DNA of 64,000 bases from Shouchella oshimensis (GTDB lineage Bacteria; Bacillota; Bacilli; Bacillales; Bacillaceae_D): assembly GCF_002019765.1 (NCBI RefSeq), contig NZ_KV917380.1, positions 3,645,836 through 3,709,835 on the forward strand, in the 5' to 3' direction. Numbering within the stretch: position 1 is the first letter of the stretch; each line of letters begins with the position of its first letter. This document shows, piece after piece, positions 25,004 to 32,893 of this stretch. A program made the translations under genes and the position numbers. The notes beneath the pieces were generated by a model. That model was given only the letters and a program-made list of their open reading frames with translations. It was not told the origin of the DNA and did no database searches.

Positions 25004-25438
25004 TCATAAAGCCTTCTGCAAAATAATCTTACCATCACCTGTTTGACTCTCTTCAACAGCCGTCACATTAAACCCAAAGCGAATATTTAGTAGCAACATC
25101 TTTCGCCAGCGATTCATCGTTTTTGTTTCAACTATTTTGTATCCTGCTTCCTTCGCTTTAGCATGTTGATTCCTCATTAATTGTAAGGCTACACCTTTTC
25201 CTTGAGAGGTTGACCGCACGCCACCTAACCAACTGTAAAACGTAGTCGGACTTTGCTCATAACCTATTTTAAAGCCTATTAACGTTCCGTTCTCATAAGC
25301 AAGTTGTACATCTACATTTGGTTTATCGGCCATACGTTCATTCAACTGACGGTCCTCGTTGAACACATCTCGATAGAGACCACAGATATCCTTTACGATT
25401 CGTTTACTTGGTATACCCTTCAACGACAAATAGTCCAT
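25004..25438 (-). CDS. GNAT-family N-acetyltransferase
   Basis: A 144-residue acetyltransferase with the acetyl-CoA loop in VRSTSQGKGVALQLMRNQHAKAKEAG and the following KTMNRWRKMLLLNIRFGFNV helix-strand motif. ATG at 25438 with an AAGGTG site six bases upstream; a GTG at 25447 is a weaker alternative. Substrate unknown. Divergent from the nitroreductase gene. Confidence 0.82.
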   Translation of the reverse strand: MDYLSLKGIPSKRIVKDICGLYRDVFNEDRQLNERMADKPNVDVQLAYENGTLIGFKIGYEQSPTTFYSWLGGVRSTSQGKGVALQLMRNQHAKAKEAGYKIVETKTMNRWRKMLLLNIRFGFNVTAVEESQTGDGKIILQKAL

Positions 25439-25598
25439 GACTAGCACCTTTTTCTTCTATAGTTTCATATTGGATACTTTCTTACATAAATGTGCGTACT
25501 TACATCTTTATGATCTTCTTTATATACTAACAAGAGTAATGAATAGAAAACAGCAAAATCGCTTAACCTTAAATGGAAAAGGAAAGGAGAGATTGATT

Positions 25599-26195
25599 GT
25601 GACAGATTTTTATAAAGCACTCGAAAATCGCCGCTCGTATCATGTCGTAGGAAAAGAAGAAATCGTCTCAAAAGACCGAGTGGAGGAAATTGTTAAACAT
25701 GCAGTAACATATGTACCCTCTGCATTTAATTCCCAATCCGCACGTGTACTTGTCCTTTTTGATAAAGAACACGATGCTTTTTGGGAGAAGACGACAGATA
25801 TTCTTAAAGACGTTGTAGGTGATGGGGACTTCTCATCTACACAAGCGAGAATGGATGGATTCAAAGGCGGTTATGGAACGATCTTATTTTTTGAAGATCA
25901 ACGTGTTGTTGAACAACTACAAGAATCATTTGCACTTTATGCAGACAACTTCCCGGTTTGGTCAGAACAGTCTTCAGGTATGCTTCAATATGCGATTTGG
26001 ACTGGACTTGAGATTGAAGGCCTAGGTGCGTCCTTACAACACTATAACCCACTTGTTGATGAAATGGTTGCTTCAACGTGGTCTATTCCAAAAGAATGGA
26101 AATTACGTGCACAGATGCCATTTGGCAAACCTGCACATACACCAGGTGAAAAAGACGTTGGTTCCATCGACGCTAGAGTAAAAATAGTAAAATAG
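25599..26195 (+). CDS. Nitroreductase-family oxidoreductase (Frm2/Hbn1-like)
   Basis: A protein of about 198 residues of the nitroreductase fold. FYKALENRRSYHVVGKE gives the FMN-binding arginine region, VPSAFNSQSARVLVLF follows, and the end KEWKLRAQMPFGKPAHTPGEK matches the short Frm2/Hbn1 group. FMN-dependent reduction with NAD(P)H is expected; the physiological substrate is not known. I start it at the GTG at 25599, nine bases after AAAGGAG; the TTG at 25593 is possible. An upstream in-frame ATG at 25437 lies before this ribosome site and is rejected. Confidence 0.85.
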   Translation: MTDFYKALENRRSYHVVGKEEIVSKDRVEEIVKHAVTYVPSAFNSQSARVLVLFDKEHDAFWEKTTDILKDVVGDGDFSSTQARMDGFKGGYGTILFFEDQRVVEQLQESFALYADNFPVWSEQSSGMLQYAIWTGLEIEGLGASLQHYNPLVDEMVASTWSIPKEWKLRAQMPFGKPAHTPGEKDVGSIDARVKIVK

Positions 26196-26211
26196 GCACT
26201 TCATAAAGATT

Positions 26212-26241
26212 GGATGCAGACAAACGTGTTGCATCCTTTTT
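26212..26241 (+). terminator. Terminator of the nitroreductase gene
   Basis: GGATGCA and TGCATCC (26212-26218 with 26230-26236), followed by five T. Confidence 0.88.
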
Positions 26242-26327
26242 CGTTTTGTTTGAGTTGATTTCGAAAAATGGCTTCACCCATTGCTAAGTCGCCACAACCG
26301 CCTCCAATCCTCATCCTCTAAAACCTG

Positions 26328-26366
26328 ACATAAAAATAAACCTTCAAATGAAATCATTTGAAGGTT
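26328..26366 (-). terminator. Terminator of the 57-residue leftward gene
   Basis: A perfect 28-base palindrome (26339-26366) forms a stem of about 12 bp. It is followed on the minus strand by TTATTTTTATG. Confidence 0.8.
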
Positions 26367-26403
26367 ATTACAGTCAGCCAACTGTATCTATCTATTTAAC
26401 AAT

Positions 26404-26577
26404 TTATCCACAACTTACAACTCGCCATTCATCGTTGTCTGCGATAATTAAGTCTAAATTTAATTTTTTTGCCAACAATTTTGCGGCAACAGGATCATTA
26501 AAGGTTTTATCCAAATGGCTGTTTGAGTCCTTGAAGGTCACCGTTACCCCATTGACAGTACGTTCTACTTTGTACAT
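26404..26577 (-). CDS. Small hypothetical protein, 57 residues
   Basis: A 57-codon frame beginning MYKVERTVNGVTVTFKDS and ending DNDEWRVVSCG. The pattern looks like a small beta-rich domain followed by a helix (VAAKLLAKKLNL). A GAGAGG site lies 12-13 bases before the ATG, slightly far. A convincing terminator lies 38 bases past the stop, which supports transcription in this direction over the opposite-strand frame. No family recognised. Confidence 0.6.
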   Translation of the reverse strand: MYKVERTVNGVTVTFKDSNSHLDKTFNDPVAAKLLAKKLNLDLIIADNDEWRVVSCG

Positions 26578-26812
26578 TAAGGGATCACACCTCTCAAATT
26601 TAGCCCGCTCTTAAGTGAAAACATGTTAATTATCTCATAGAATCCTTTAAATTGAAACAGTGTAAGGCTCCCTTATCCAGATTCACATATTTTCATATAA
26701 TCAGCTCTAAATGACTAAGGTATCCATTTTACGTATCGCACAAGCCTCTATTCAATAGCTGCTTTACATGTAGTTTTAAAAAAAGCGGTTTATAAATTGA
26801 TCAGACCGGGTA

Positions 26813-26842
26813 TTGATTGAAGTCATTGTTTTTTGTTATGCT
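26813..26842 (+). promoter_or_regulatory. Probable promoter of the 86-residue gene
   Basis: TTGATT (26813-26818) and TATGCT (26837-26842) are 18 bases apart, ending 23 bases before the ATG. The 290-bp stretch before the gene (26578-26865) shows nothing else recognisable. Confidence 0.5.
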
Positions 26843-26865
26843 TTTTAACTAAAGGGGGAATATAA

Positions 26866-27126
26866 ATGAATCATAGACAAAATCAAACTGCGTTTATGTT
26901 GATTAACAAGATTCAAAGCCATTTGCTTAAAAAACACCAAACATGCAAAGAACTGGATTTATCTTACGCCGATTTAATTTATTACGTTACATCGTCTTAT
27001 CCTGAATTAGAAAAGCCACTTCATCAAAGTATTTCCATACGTAATCGTGTGTTTCGCTCTGTATTAATCTCTTACAAGGAATTGCAAGCTGTGCGCCGAT
27101 TAGCAAAATCATTAAAAATATCATAA
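26866..27126 (+). CDS. Hypothetical protein, 86 residues
   Basis: A gene with a strong AAAGGGGG site seven bases before its ATG. The protein is basic and helical (LINKIQSHLLKKHQTCKELDLSYADLIYYV), ending SYKELQAVRRLAKSLKIS, with no signal peptide or membrane span. The spacing of helices could fit a small DNA- or RNA-binding fold, but I recognise no family. It stands alone. Confidence 0.65.
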   Translation: MNHRQNQTAFMLINKIQSHLLKKHQTCKELDLSYADLIYYVTSSYPELEKPLHQSISIRNRVFRSVLISYKELQAVRRLAKSLKIS

Positions 27127-27378
27127 TGTACTATGTCACTTTTTGAGAGCTGCATGACAGCTTATACCCTACTTACTTATTGATCGCAGATCGCACTTAA
27201 CGCGTGCCGCTCTCCAAACTTGACAGCTCTCTTCTCCCCTCTTCTGTTGTTTCTTCTCATCCATTGACATGACAAGATGTACGAAATGAGAGATGAGTAT
27301 GATGAAACAGCCTACATAGACACAGGGGAATGAAAAGCAAGAGAGCACCTTTTTTTGACTCAGGAAAAGAGGAAACGA

Positions 27379-27912
27379 ATGTATACAGATGAAGAGCTAA
27401 CCATACGTCCAATTCAGCAGAATGACTTAACGACACTATGGGAATTGATTTATAAAGAGACGAATCCGGAATGGAAACAATGGGATGCCCCCTACTTTCC
27501 TCATAGTCCGATTGCTTATGAAGCTTTTATGCAAAAAAGCGAAAACTGGGTAAACCAAGATGATCGTTGGGTAGTTACGGTGAATAACATGATCTGTGGA
27601 ACAGTCAGCTTTTACTATGAAGATGCACAAAAGATTTGGCTTGAAATGGGAATCATTTTTTACAAGGGAACGAACTGGGGTCATGGTTTAGGAACCCGTG
27701 CTTTAAAACTGTGGATGGACCATCTCTTCCAAACTACGGATCATGTTCGAGTGGGGTTAACGACTTGGTCTGGAAATAAACGAATGATTCGTGTAGCAGA
27801 GAAACTCGGCATGCAAATGGAAGGTCGTATTCGTAACGTTCGTTATTTTAATGGCCACTACTATGATTCCGTCCGCATGGGTATCTTAAGAGAAGAATGG
27901 AACGACCTTTAA
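27379..27912 (+). CDS. GNAT-family acetyltransferase (RimJ/RimL-like)
   Basis: A protein of 177 residues with the RimJ/RimL-type GNAT pattern: LTIRPIQQNDLTTLWELI at the start, GTNWGHGLGTRALKLWMDHLF as acetyl-CoA loop, and VRVGLTTWSGNKRMIRVAEKLGMQMEGRIRNVRYFNGHYYDSVRMGIL at the end. The ATG at 27379 has AGAGG six bases upstream; an in-frame TTG at 27355 has no such site. The substrate may be a protein N-terminus or small amine. A repeat element directly follows its stop. Confidence 0.85.
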   Translation: MYTDEELTIRPIQQNDLTTLWELIYKETNPEWKQWDAPYFPHSPIAYEAFMQKSENWVNQDDRWVVTVNNMICGTVSFYYEDAQKIWLEMGIIFYKGTNWGHGLGTRALKLWMDHLFQTTDHVRVGLTTWSGNKRMIRVAEKLGMQMEGRIRNVRYFNGHYYDSVRMGILREEWNDL

Positions 27913-27913
27913 A

Positions 27914-28168
27914 GAGGCTGGGACAAAAGTAGATAGACAGACCAAAACGACGAACATTCCTGAAAATAGGAACGTTCGTCGTTTGTTTTATATAAAAATG
28001 AGCGGAAGGAGAATCCAAAGACTCCTGGGGGATCAGCACGTGTCTGAAGACTCTGGAGTGGCGGTTTTCCACGGAGGAGGCTGAGGCCGTATCAACGGAA
28101 AGCAAAGGATTCTCCTGTAGCGGTGCTACTCAGCAATCAAATACTACTTTTCGTTATGTCCCAGCCTC
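27914..28168 (+). repeat. MITE-like element with GAGGCTGGGACA terminal inverted repeats
   Basis: A 255-bp element begins with GAGGCTGGGACA (27914-27925) and ends with its exact complement (28157-28168). Inside are a strong hairpin ACGACGAAC/GTTCGTCGT (27947-27955 with 27974-27982) and a second nested stem between GGAGAATCC and GGATTCTCC, around a GC-richer core. It has no coding potential. Elements with these ends are, from memory, scattered through many Bacillaceae genomes between genes. The base composition of the core differs from its surroundings. It lies between convergent-free genes and may also terminate transcription. Confidence 0.75.
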
Positions 28169-28242
28169 GTTTTTTAAATTGACCTTTTCTTGTTCACCTG
28201 ATACGGTAAACAGAATTGAAAAAAAGAAAGCCGGGCTTGAGC

Positions 28243-29361
28243 ATGACTCGAAAAATGATTACGCGAAAATCTCTAAAATGGATGATAGCGCTTGTTCTTC
28301 TAGCAGTCTCCTCCATTCTGTTTGTATGGAATAATTATTCTTTTTATGAAAGACCTATTGCGACGATAACCGATGTCACCAATTATGAAGAAGAGCATGT
28401 CATCGATCAATTCGGCAATGAAGATACGATTTATTCCCAGTCCATTAACGCAAAAATTCAAAATGGAGAGCATCAAGGGCAAACTATTACATTAACCAAC
28501 CACTATTCTGATTCAGGAGCCTACGACCAAGCATTTTCGGCTGGAGATGATGTCTTTATTTGGGTTGATTCGTTTGAAGATGAAGAGTTGACTGGTTCCA
28601 TTACCGATGTGAAACGCGATCATTACCTCGTTATGATCGCATGGCTGTTTTTATTTGTTCTCATGGCAGTTGGAAAACGACAAGGACTCTATTCGGCTCT
28701 ATCATTAGGTGTGAATGGGCTCATCTTATCATTCGCCCTAGACATCTATTTACAAGCATCTAACGATTGGTTGCTGGTCATTTGTGCAATTAGCTCCATC
28801 CTTTTCACAGTGATAACCTTACTACTTGTCAATGGAGCAAATGAAAAAACGTACACAGCAATCCTTTCAACGCTCATTGTCACTACGATTACAATGGCAT
28901 TAGCTTACGTCGTCTTAACTCAATTAAATAACAATGGTTTACGATTTGAAGAGATGCAGTTTTTAACGCGACCCTATCAAACTGTTTTTATGGCTGGAGT
29001 ATTAATTGGCATATTAGGGGCAGTGATGGATGTATCCATTACGATGTCTGCCTCTATTTTTGGCATGTACGAGGAAAACGAAGCCATTGAGGAATCCACA
29101 TTGAAAGCTTCAGGTTTGGAAGTAGGACGGGATGTCATGGGAGCAATGATTAACATTATGTTCTTTGCGTACATAAGTGGATCGATTCCAAGTATCCTTC
29201 TCTATTTTAAAAACCATTCACCTCTAGAATTTATCGTATCACTTAATTTATCGTTAGAACTAGCACGCGCATTAGTGGCAGGGATTGGCATTGTTCTAGC
29301 CATTCCTGTCGGTCTCTATTTGTCCCTCTATTTCGTCCGTAGAAGGAGGGCTAAAAATTGA
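28243..29361 (+). CDS. YibE/F-family membrane protein 1
   Basis: About 372 residues. An N-terminal membrane span is followed by an extracytoplasmic beta domain (residues about 30-125, with GQTITLTNHYSDSGAYDQAFSAGDDVFIWV) and then seven or eight spans of the YibE/F domain, containing AVMDVSITMSASIFGMY and GLEVGRDVMGAMINIMFFAYISG. Function of the family is unknown; transport has been proposed. The likely ATG is 28243 or 28255, as no strong ribosome site distinguishes them. Its stop overlaps the next start by four bases, so the two paralogues are coupled. Confidence 0.85.
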   Translation: MTRKMITRKSLKWMIALVLLAVSSILFVWNNYSFYERPIATITDVTNYEEEHVIDQFGNEDTIYSQSINAKIQNGEHQGQTITLTNHYSDSGAYDQAFSAGDDVFIWVDSFEDEELTGSITDVKRDHYLVMIAWLFLFVLMAVGKRQGLYSALSLGVNGLILSFALDIYLQASNDWLLVICAISSILFTVITLLLVNGANEKTYTAILSTLIVTTITMALAYVVLTQLNNNGLRFEEMQFLTRPYQTVFMAGVLIGILGAVMDVSITMSASIFGMYEENEAIEESTLKASGLEVGRDVMGAMINIMFFAYISGSIPSILLYFKNHSPLEFIVSLNLSLELARALVAGIGIVLAIPVGLYLSLYFVRRRRAKN

Positions 29362-30134
29362 ATGTTCTTACCGTCTTAACAGTACTTCTATTCATCCTCA
29401 TGCTTGTCGTTGGTGGTAAAAAAGGGGCACGTTCTTTTGCCGTCTTGTTCTTAAATTTTATCATTCTCTTCGGTGGTATTGTCTTTATGACAAATCCAGA
29501 GGCACAGCCATTGGTAATCACGTTTGTTGCTTGCACCTTAATTGCTGCTGCAACCCTATTTATTATTAATGAATGGAGCAGTAAATCCATTACAGCCTTT
29601 GTCTCTACAATGCTGACAATTGCCGTTCTGTTAGTCTTTATCTCTTTTGTAACGAATCACACAATGATACAAGGGTTTGGCGAGGAGGAAATTGAAGAGC
29701 TTGGGTCCTTTTCCATTCTAATTGGACTCGACTTCACACAAATTGCCGCTTCCGTCATTGTGATGAGCACAATTGGCGCTATTGCTGACACAGCAATCTC
29801 CATTACGTCTCCAATGCAGGAATTGTACAAGCAACATCGGGATGCGAACGTAAAACGTCTTTTTCTTTTCGGAATGAAAATTGGACGGGATATTTTAGGA
29901 ACGAATGCCAACACCTTATTCTTTGCGTTTTTCGGCGGGCAGCTCGCACTCTTAATTTGGTTTAAAGACTTATCCTATACACTAGGCGAAATGGTTAATG
30001 CGAAAGTGTTTGCAAACGAACTAATTACGATCTTCTGTGCCGGAATTGGGGTTGCTCTTATTATTCCGATTACAGCAATCCTGAGTGCCCTACACCTCGT
30101 TCATGAAAGCCGGAAAAAAGACCGCAATCCATAA
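29358..30134 (+). CDS. YibE/F-family membrane protein 2
   Basis: A 258-residue membrane protein containing only the YibE/F transmembrane domain. Signatures AIADTAISITSPMQELYKQ and MKIGRDILGTNANTLFFAFFGGQLALL parallel those of the upstream paralogue. Paired YibE/F genes are the usual arrangement in Firmicutes, and the two probably form one complex. The stop codon lies inside the loop of the downstream terminator hairpin. Confidence 0.88.
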   Translation: MNVLTVLTVLLFILMLVVGGKKGARSFAVLFLNFIILFGGIVFMTNPEAQPLVITFVACTLIAAATLFIINEWSSKSITAFVSTMLTIAVLLVFISFVTNHTMIQGFGEEEIEELGSFSILIGLDFTQIAASVIVMSTIGAIADTAISITSPMQELYKQHRDANVKRLFLFGMKIGRDILGTNANTLFFAFFGGQLALLIWFKDLSYTLGEMVNAKVFANELITIFCAGIGVALIIPITAILSALHLVHESRKKDRNP

Positions 30135-30145
30135 GGATTGCGGTC
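30114..30145. terminator. Bidirectional terminator between yibF-like and tcyP genes
   Basis: A perfect 11-bp stem (30120-30130 with 30135-30145) with a 4-nt loop. On the minus strand it is followed by TTTTTT (terminating tcyP). On the plus strand the tail is the weaker TTAGTCTTT. The TAA of the rightward gene occupies the loop. Confidence 0.85.
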
Positions 30146-30152
30146 TTAGTCT

Positions 30153-31550
30153 TTAGCTTGCTTCTTCAGATACATCAATGCGAAGGGAATCATCTTTATA
30201 ATCATCCACATTCAAATCTTTTTTCACTTTTGAAGTAAAGATACCGGAAATCATACTTCCTGATACGTTTACGGCTGTACGTCCCATATCAATTAACGGT
30301 TCAATTGAAATTAACAAACCAGCTAACGCAATTGGTAAGTCCATAGCGGCAAGTACAAGAATTGCTGCAAAGGTTGCTCCGCCACCTACACCAGCGACAC
30401 CAAACGAACTAATAGCAATCACAACAAGTAGCATCGCTATAAAACCAGGTTCAAACGGGTTTTGTCCTACTGTCGGTGCAATCATAAACGCAAGCATAGC
30501 TGGATAAACGCCAGCACAACCGTTTTGACCAATTGATAAACCAAATGATCCTGCAAAATTCGCCGTTCCTTCTGGTACGCCTAATTTCTTTTGTGTTTGA
30601 ATATTCATTGGTAAAGCAGCTGCGCTTGTTCGTGACGTAAACGCAAACGCCAACACTGGAAATGCCTTCTTCAAATACTGCACAGGGCTTAATCCCATAA
30701 ATAGTAAAATGAGTAAATGCACAAGGAAAACAGCGGCTAATGCAACATAGGAAGCAATCACAAACGTTCCTAATGTCATAACAGCACCTAAATCACTTTG
30801 CGCTACAGTAGATGTCATAATGGCGAGTACCCCATATGGTGTTAAGCGTAAAATAAGTGTCACAACACGCATCACAACGGAGAATATTGCACCAATAATT
30901 TTTTCAAACATCTCAGCAGCTTGCGGTTCTTTACGACGAACACCTAAGTAAGCAACACCTAAAAATGCTGCAAAGATTACCACACCTAATGTTGACGTTG
31001 GTCTCGCTCCTGTTAAATCAGCAAATGGGTTTGTCGGGATAAGCTGAACAATTTGCTGAGGAATGGTTGTGCTTTCCATCGTGTCATAACGCTCTTCCAT
31101 TGACAGACCCCGCTCTTGCTCAGCGGAACCTACCTGAATATCGTCTGCACTTAGATTAAACACGGAAGCAGACGTAAATCCAATTGCACCTGCAATAATA
31201 GTCGTTACAACGAGCATCCCTATCACAAGTCCACTAATCTTGCCTACCTCTTTTGCAGCTTTTATCCGTGTAAAGGCAGATAATATAGCCACAAAAATAA
31301 GCGGCATCATAATCATTTGTAAAAAGCGAACATAACCTGTTCCAACAATGCCTATCCAATCCATTGCATTGACGATAACGTTTGATTCTGGATCAAAGAA
31401 AAATTGAAAAATAAAGCCAAGCGCAATACCTGCTCCTAAAGCGGTTAATACGCGTACTGAAAACGATAAATGCTTTCGTTGCATCCAAAATAGGATTGCA
31501 GCGACGATTACAACTGATGCTACAACCGCAATCGTTAAACCAACATCCAT
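30153..31550 (-). CDS. tcyP: L-cystine:cation symporter TcyP
   Basis: A 465-residue member of the dicarboxylate/amino acid:cation symporter family, with the length and N-terminal hydrophobic segment of Bacillus TcyP (sodium-coupled cystine uptake). Typical segments are RFLQMIMMPLIFVAILSAFTRI, AFTSRTSAAALPMNIQTQ, SFGLSIGQNGCAGVYPAMLAFMIAP and GVGGGATFAAILVLAAMDLP. It is a single gene with its own promoter. Control by the cysteine repressor CymR is known in B. subtilis but no clear box was seen here. Confidence 0.93.
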   Translation of the reverse strand: MDVGLTIAVVASVVIVAAILFWMQRKHLSFSVRVLTALGAGIALGFIFQFFFDPESNVIVNAMDWIGIVGTGYVRFLQMIMMPLIFVAILSAFTRIKAAKEVGKISGLVIGMLVVTTIIAGAIGFTSASVFNLSADDIQVGSAEQERGLSMEERYDTMESTTIPQQIVQLIPTNPFADLTGARPTSTLGVVIFAAFLGVAYLGVRRKEPQAAEMFEKIIGAIFSVVMRVVTLILRLTPYGVLAIMTSTVAQSDLGAVMTLGTFVIASYVALAAVFLVHLLILLFMGLSPVQYLKKAFPVLAFAFTSRTSAAALPMNIQTQKKLGVPEGTANFAGSFGLSIGQNGCAGVYPAMLAFMIAPTVGQNPFEPGFIAMLLVVIAISSFGVAGVGGGATFAAILVLAAMDLPIALAGLLISIEPLIDMGRTAVNVSGSMISGIFTSKVKKDLNVDDYKDDSLRIDVSEEAS

Positions 31551-31599
31551 CCATAACCCTCCCTATACTGTTAAAAACGTTGCTTTTTTTCTACCACTT

Positions 31600-31628
31600 A
31601 CTTTATTCCTTTAAATCCGATTAGTCAA
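31600..31628 (-). promoter_or_regulatory. Sigma-A promoter of tcyP
   Basis: On the minus strand TTGACT (31623-31628) and TAAAGT (31600-31605) are 17 bases apart, about 50 bases before the tcyP start. Confidence 0.65.
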
Positions 31629-31781
31629 CTAGACATTCTTCATTTAGACTAATTTTTTTTATTTAGGCTACAGAGTATTATTTTACCAGTTACAAAACTA
31701 GAGGTCTATTCCTATTAAACAATGGACAAATCCGTTTGAATAGCCTAGCAATGTATTCCTATATGATGTCTATGCAAATAA

Positions 31782-31812
31782 CAAAAAATCCGAACCGAAA
31801 GATGGTTCGAAT
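31782..31812 (-). terminator. Terminator of the copper operon
   Basis: CGAACC (31791-31796) and GGTTCG (31804-31809) pair around a short loop, followed on the minus strand by GATTTTTTG, just past the copZ stop. Confidence 0.85.
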
Positions 31813-31828
31813 GTTTTGCTTCTATTTT

Positions 31829-32035
31829 TTACTGGATATCGTAACCAAGGTCTTCTATTGTTAGTTTGAGCATTCCTTTGTTTACTTGATCGCTATCAAA
31901 CGTAATCGTAACACGTCCTTCGTCTAGCTTTACATTCACCTCGTCAACGCCATCCATGTTGCCAACGCCAGTTTCTATGCTTGAGACGCAATGTCCACAA
32001 GACATGCCACTTACCTTTAAGTCAATTGTTTTCAT
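31829..32035 (-). CDS. copZ: Copper chaperone CopZ
   Basis: A 68-residue single heavy-metal-associated domain with the GMSCGHCVSS metal motif. It carries Cu(I) in the cytoplasm and delivers it to the CopA ATPase. It is the last gene of a copA-X-copZ operon with a terminator right after it. Length and motif are standard; the GH between the cysteines fits the chaperone rather than the pump's N-terminal domains (which have AA). Confidence 0.95.
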   Translation of the reverse strand: MKTIDLKVSGMSCGHCVSSIETGVGNMDGVDEVNVKLDEGRVTITFDSDQVNKGMLKLTIEDLGYDIQ

Positions 32036-32071
32036 TTATTGTTCCTCCATTCTTTTTCTTTGGTCTATTCC

Positions 32072-32893
32072 TTAGTTGACTTCAATTACAAAAGGAAAGG
32101 CAATAACTCCTTCATCGCGATACTGAAACTCTGCCCATAGCTTATAAGTGCCCGACTGAGTAAAATGAGCATCGAAGCGGGTCTCGTCATTGCTAGCTGG
32201 ATGAACGTGAATAAACGTTTCAACAGCTTCATCTAAAATGACGACATGGCCAAGTGCCCCTAAATAAGGCTCAGGCGTTTCATCGTATAGGTCAAATACC
32301 AGTTGGACGGGTTCATCAACTGTGGCTTCAACCGTTTCTAGCGTGACCGTTTTTCCGTCAATTTCTTTTGTCCAAACCTTATCTTCTTCTAACTGTGTTT
32401 TCGTCGTTGGTGCTTCGCCTACTTTGATAGCGTTTGCCGAAGGAGTATACATTTTTCCTTTCGGTGACACATCAACAAAAATCTGATACTCTCCGTCAGC
32501 AAGAGATTGGTTGATAACAAACACCCCTTCACCTTGCTTTTCTGGGTGCAGATGCAAATACTGCTTCAAGTCATTGGACACCACGATCACATGCATTTCT
32601 TTTTCATGAGAGATGTCTAAATCAGGTATATTCCCCTCATCATCTTCAAGCTGGATCATTAATTGATCCTCTTGGTACATGACATGTGTTATGACTTGTG
32701 ATTTACCCGTTCCATGATTTTCATGTTGATTGTGTCCACTGTGATCCACGTCAGACTCTTCTACAAACTCTTCACTGTGCTCTTCGTGAATCATGTTATT
32801 TTGGAAAATGTTTTCACCAGTAATAAACCCGTACATTCCCATAACCAATAGAAGATAAACGATTCCAATAAGTACCCACGTCTTAGTTTGCAC
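32072..32893 (-). CDS. Membrane-anchored histidine-rich protein of the copper operon
   Basis: About 273 residues. An N-terminal span (WVLIGIVYLLLVMGMYGF) anchors a large extracytoplasmic part that starts with a His/Glu/Asp-rich linker (DVDHSGHNQHENHGTG). It then has two similar beta domains, each with a His-containing motif (LHLHPEKQ and IHVHPASN). These could bind copper outside the membrane. I chose the GTG at 32893, eight bases after AAGG and overlapping the copA stop by 11 bases. It lies between copA and copZ, so a copper-handling role follows from context only. I do not know a gene name. Confidence 0.7.
   Translation of the reverse strand: MQTKTWVLIGIVYLLLVMGMYGFITGENIFQNNMIHEEHSEEFVEESDVDHSGHNQHENHGTGKSQVITHVMYQEDQLMIQLEDDEGNIPDLDISHEKEMHVIVVSNDLKQYLHLHPEKQGEGVFVINQSLADGEYQIFVDVSPKGKMYTPSANAIKVGEAPTTKTQLEEDKVWTKEIDGKTVTLETVEATVDEPVQLVFDLYDETPEPYLGALGHVVILDEAVETFIHVHPASNDETRFDAHFTQSGTYKLWAEFQYRDEGVIAFPFVIEVN

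Noticed and set aside
26348-26614. Rightward 88-codon frame
   Set aside because: It runs through a leftward terminator palindrome and lacks a ribosome site; the leftward 57-codon gene explains the region better.
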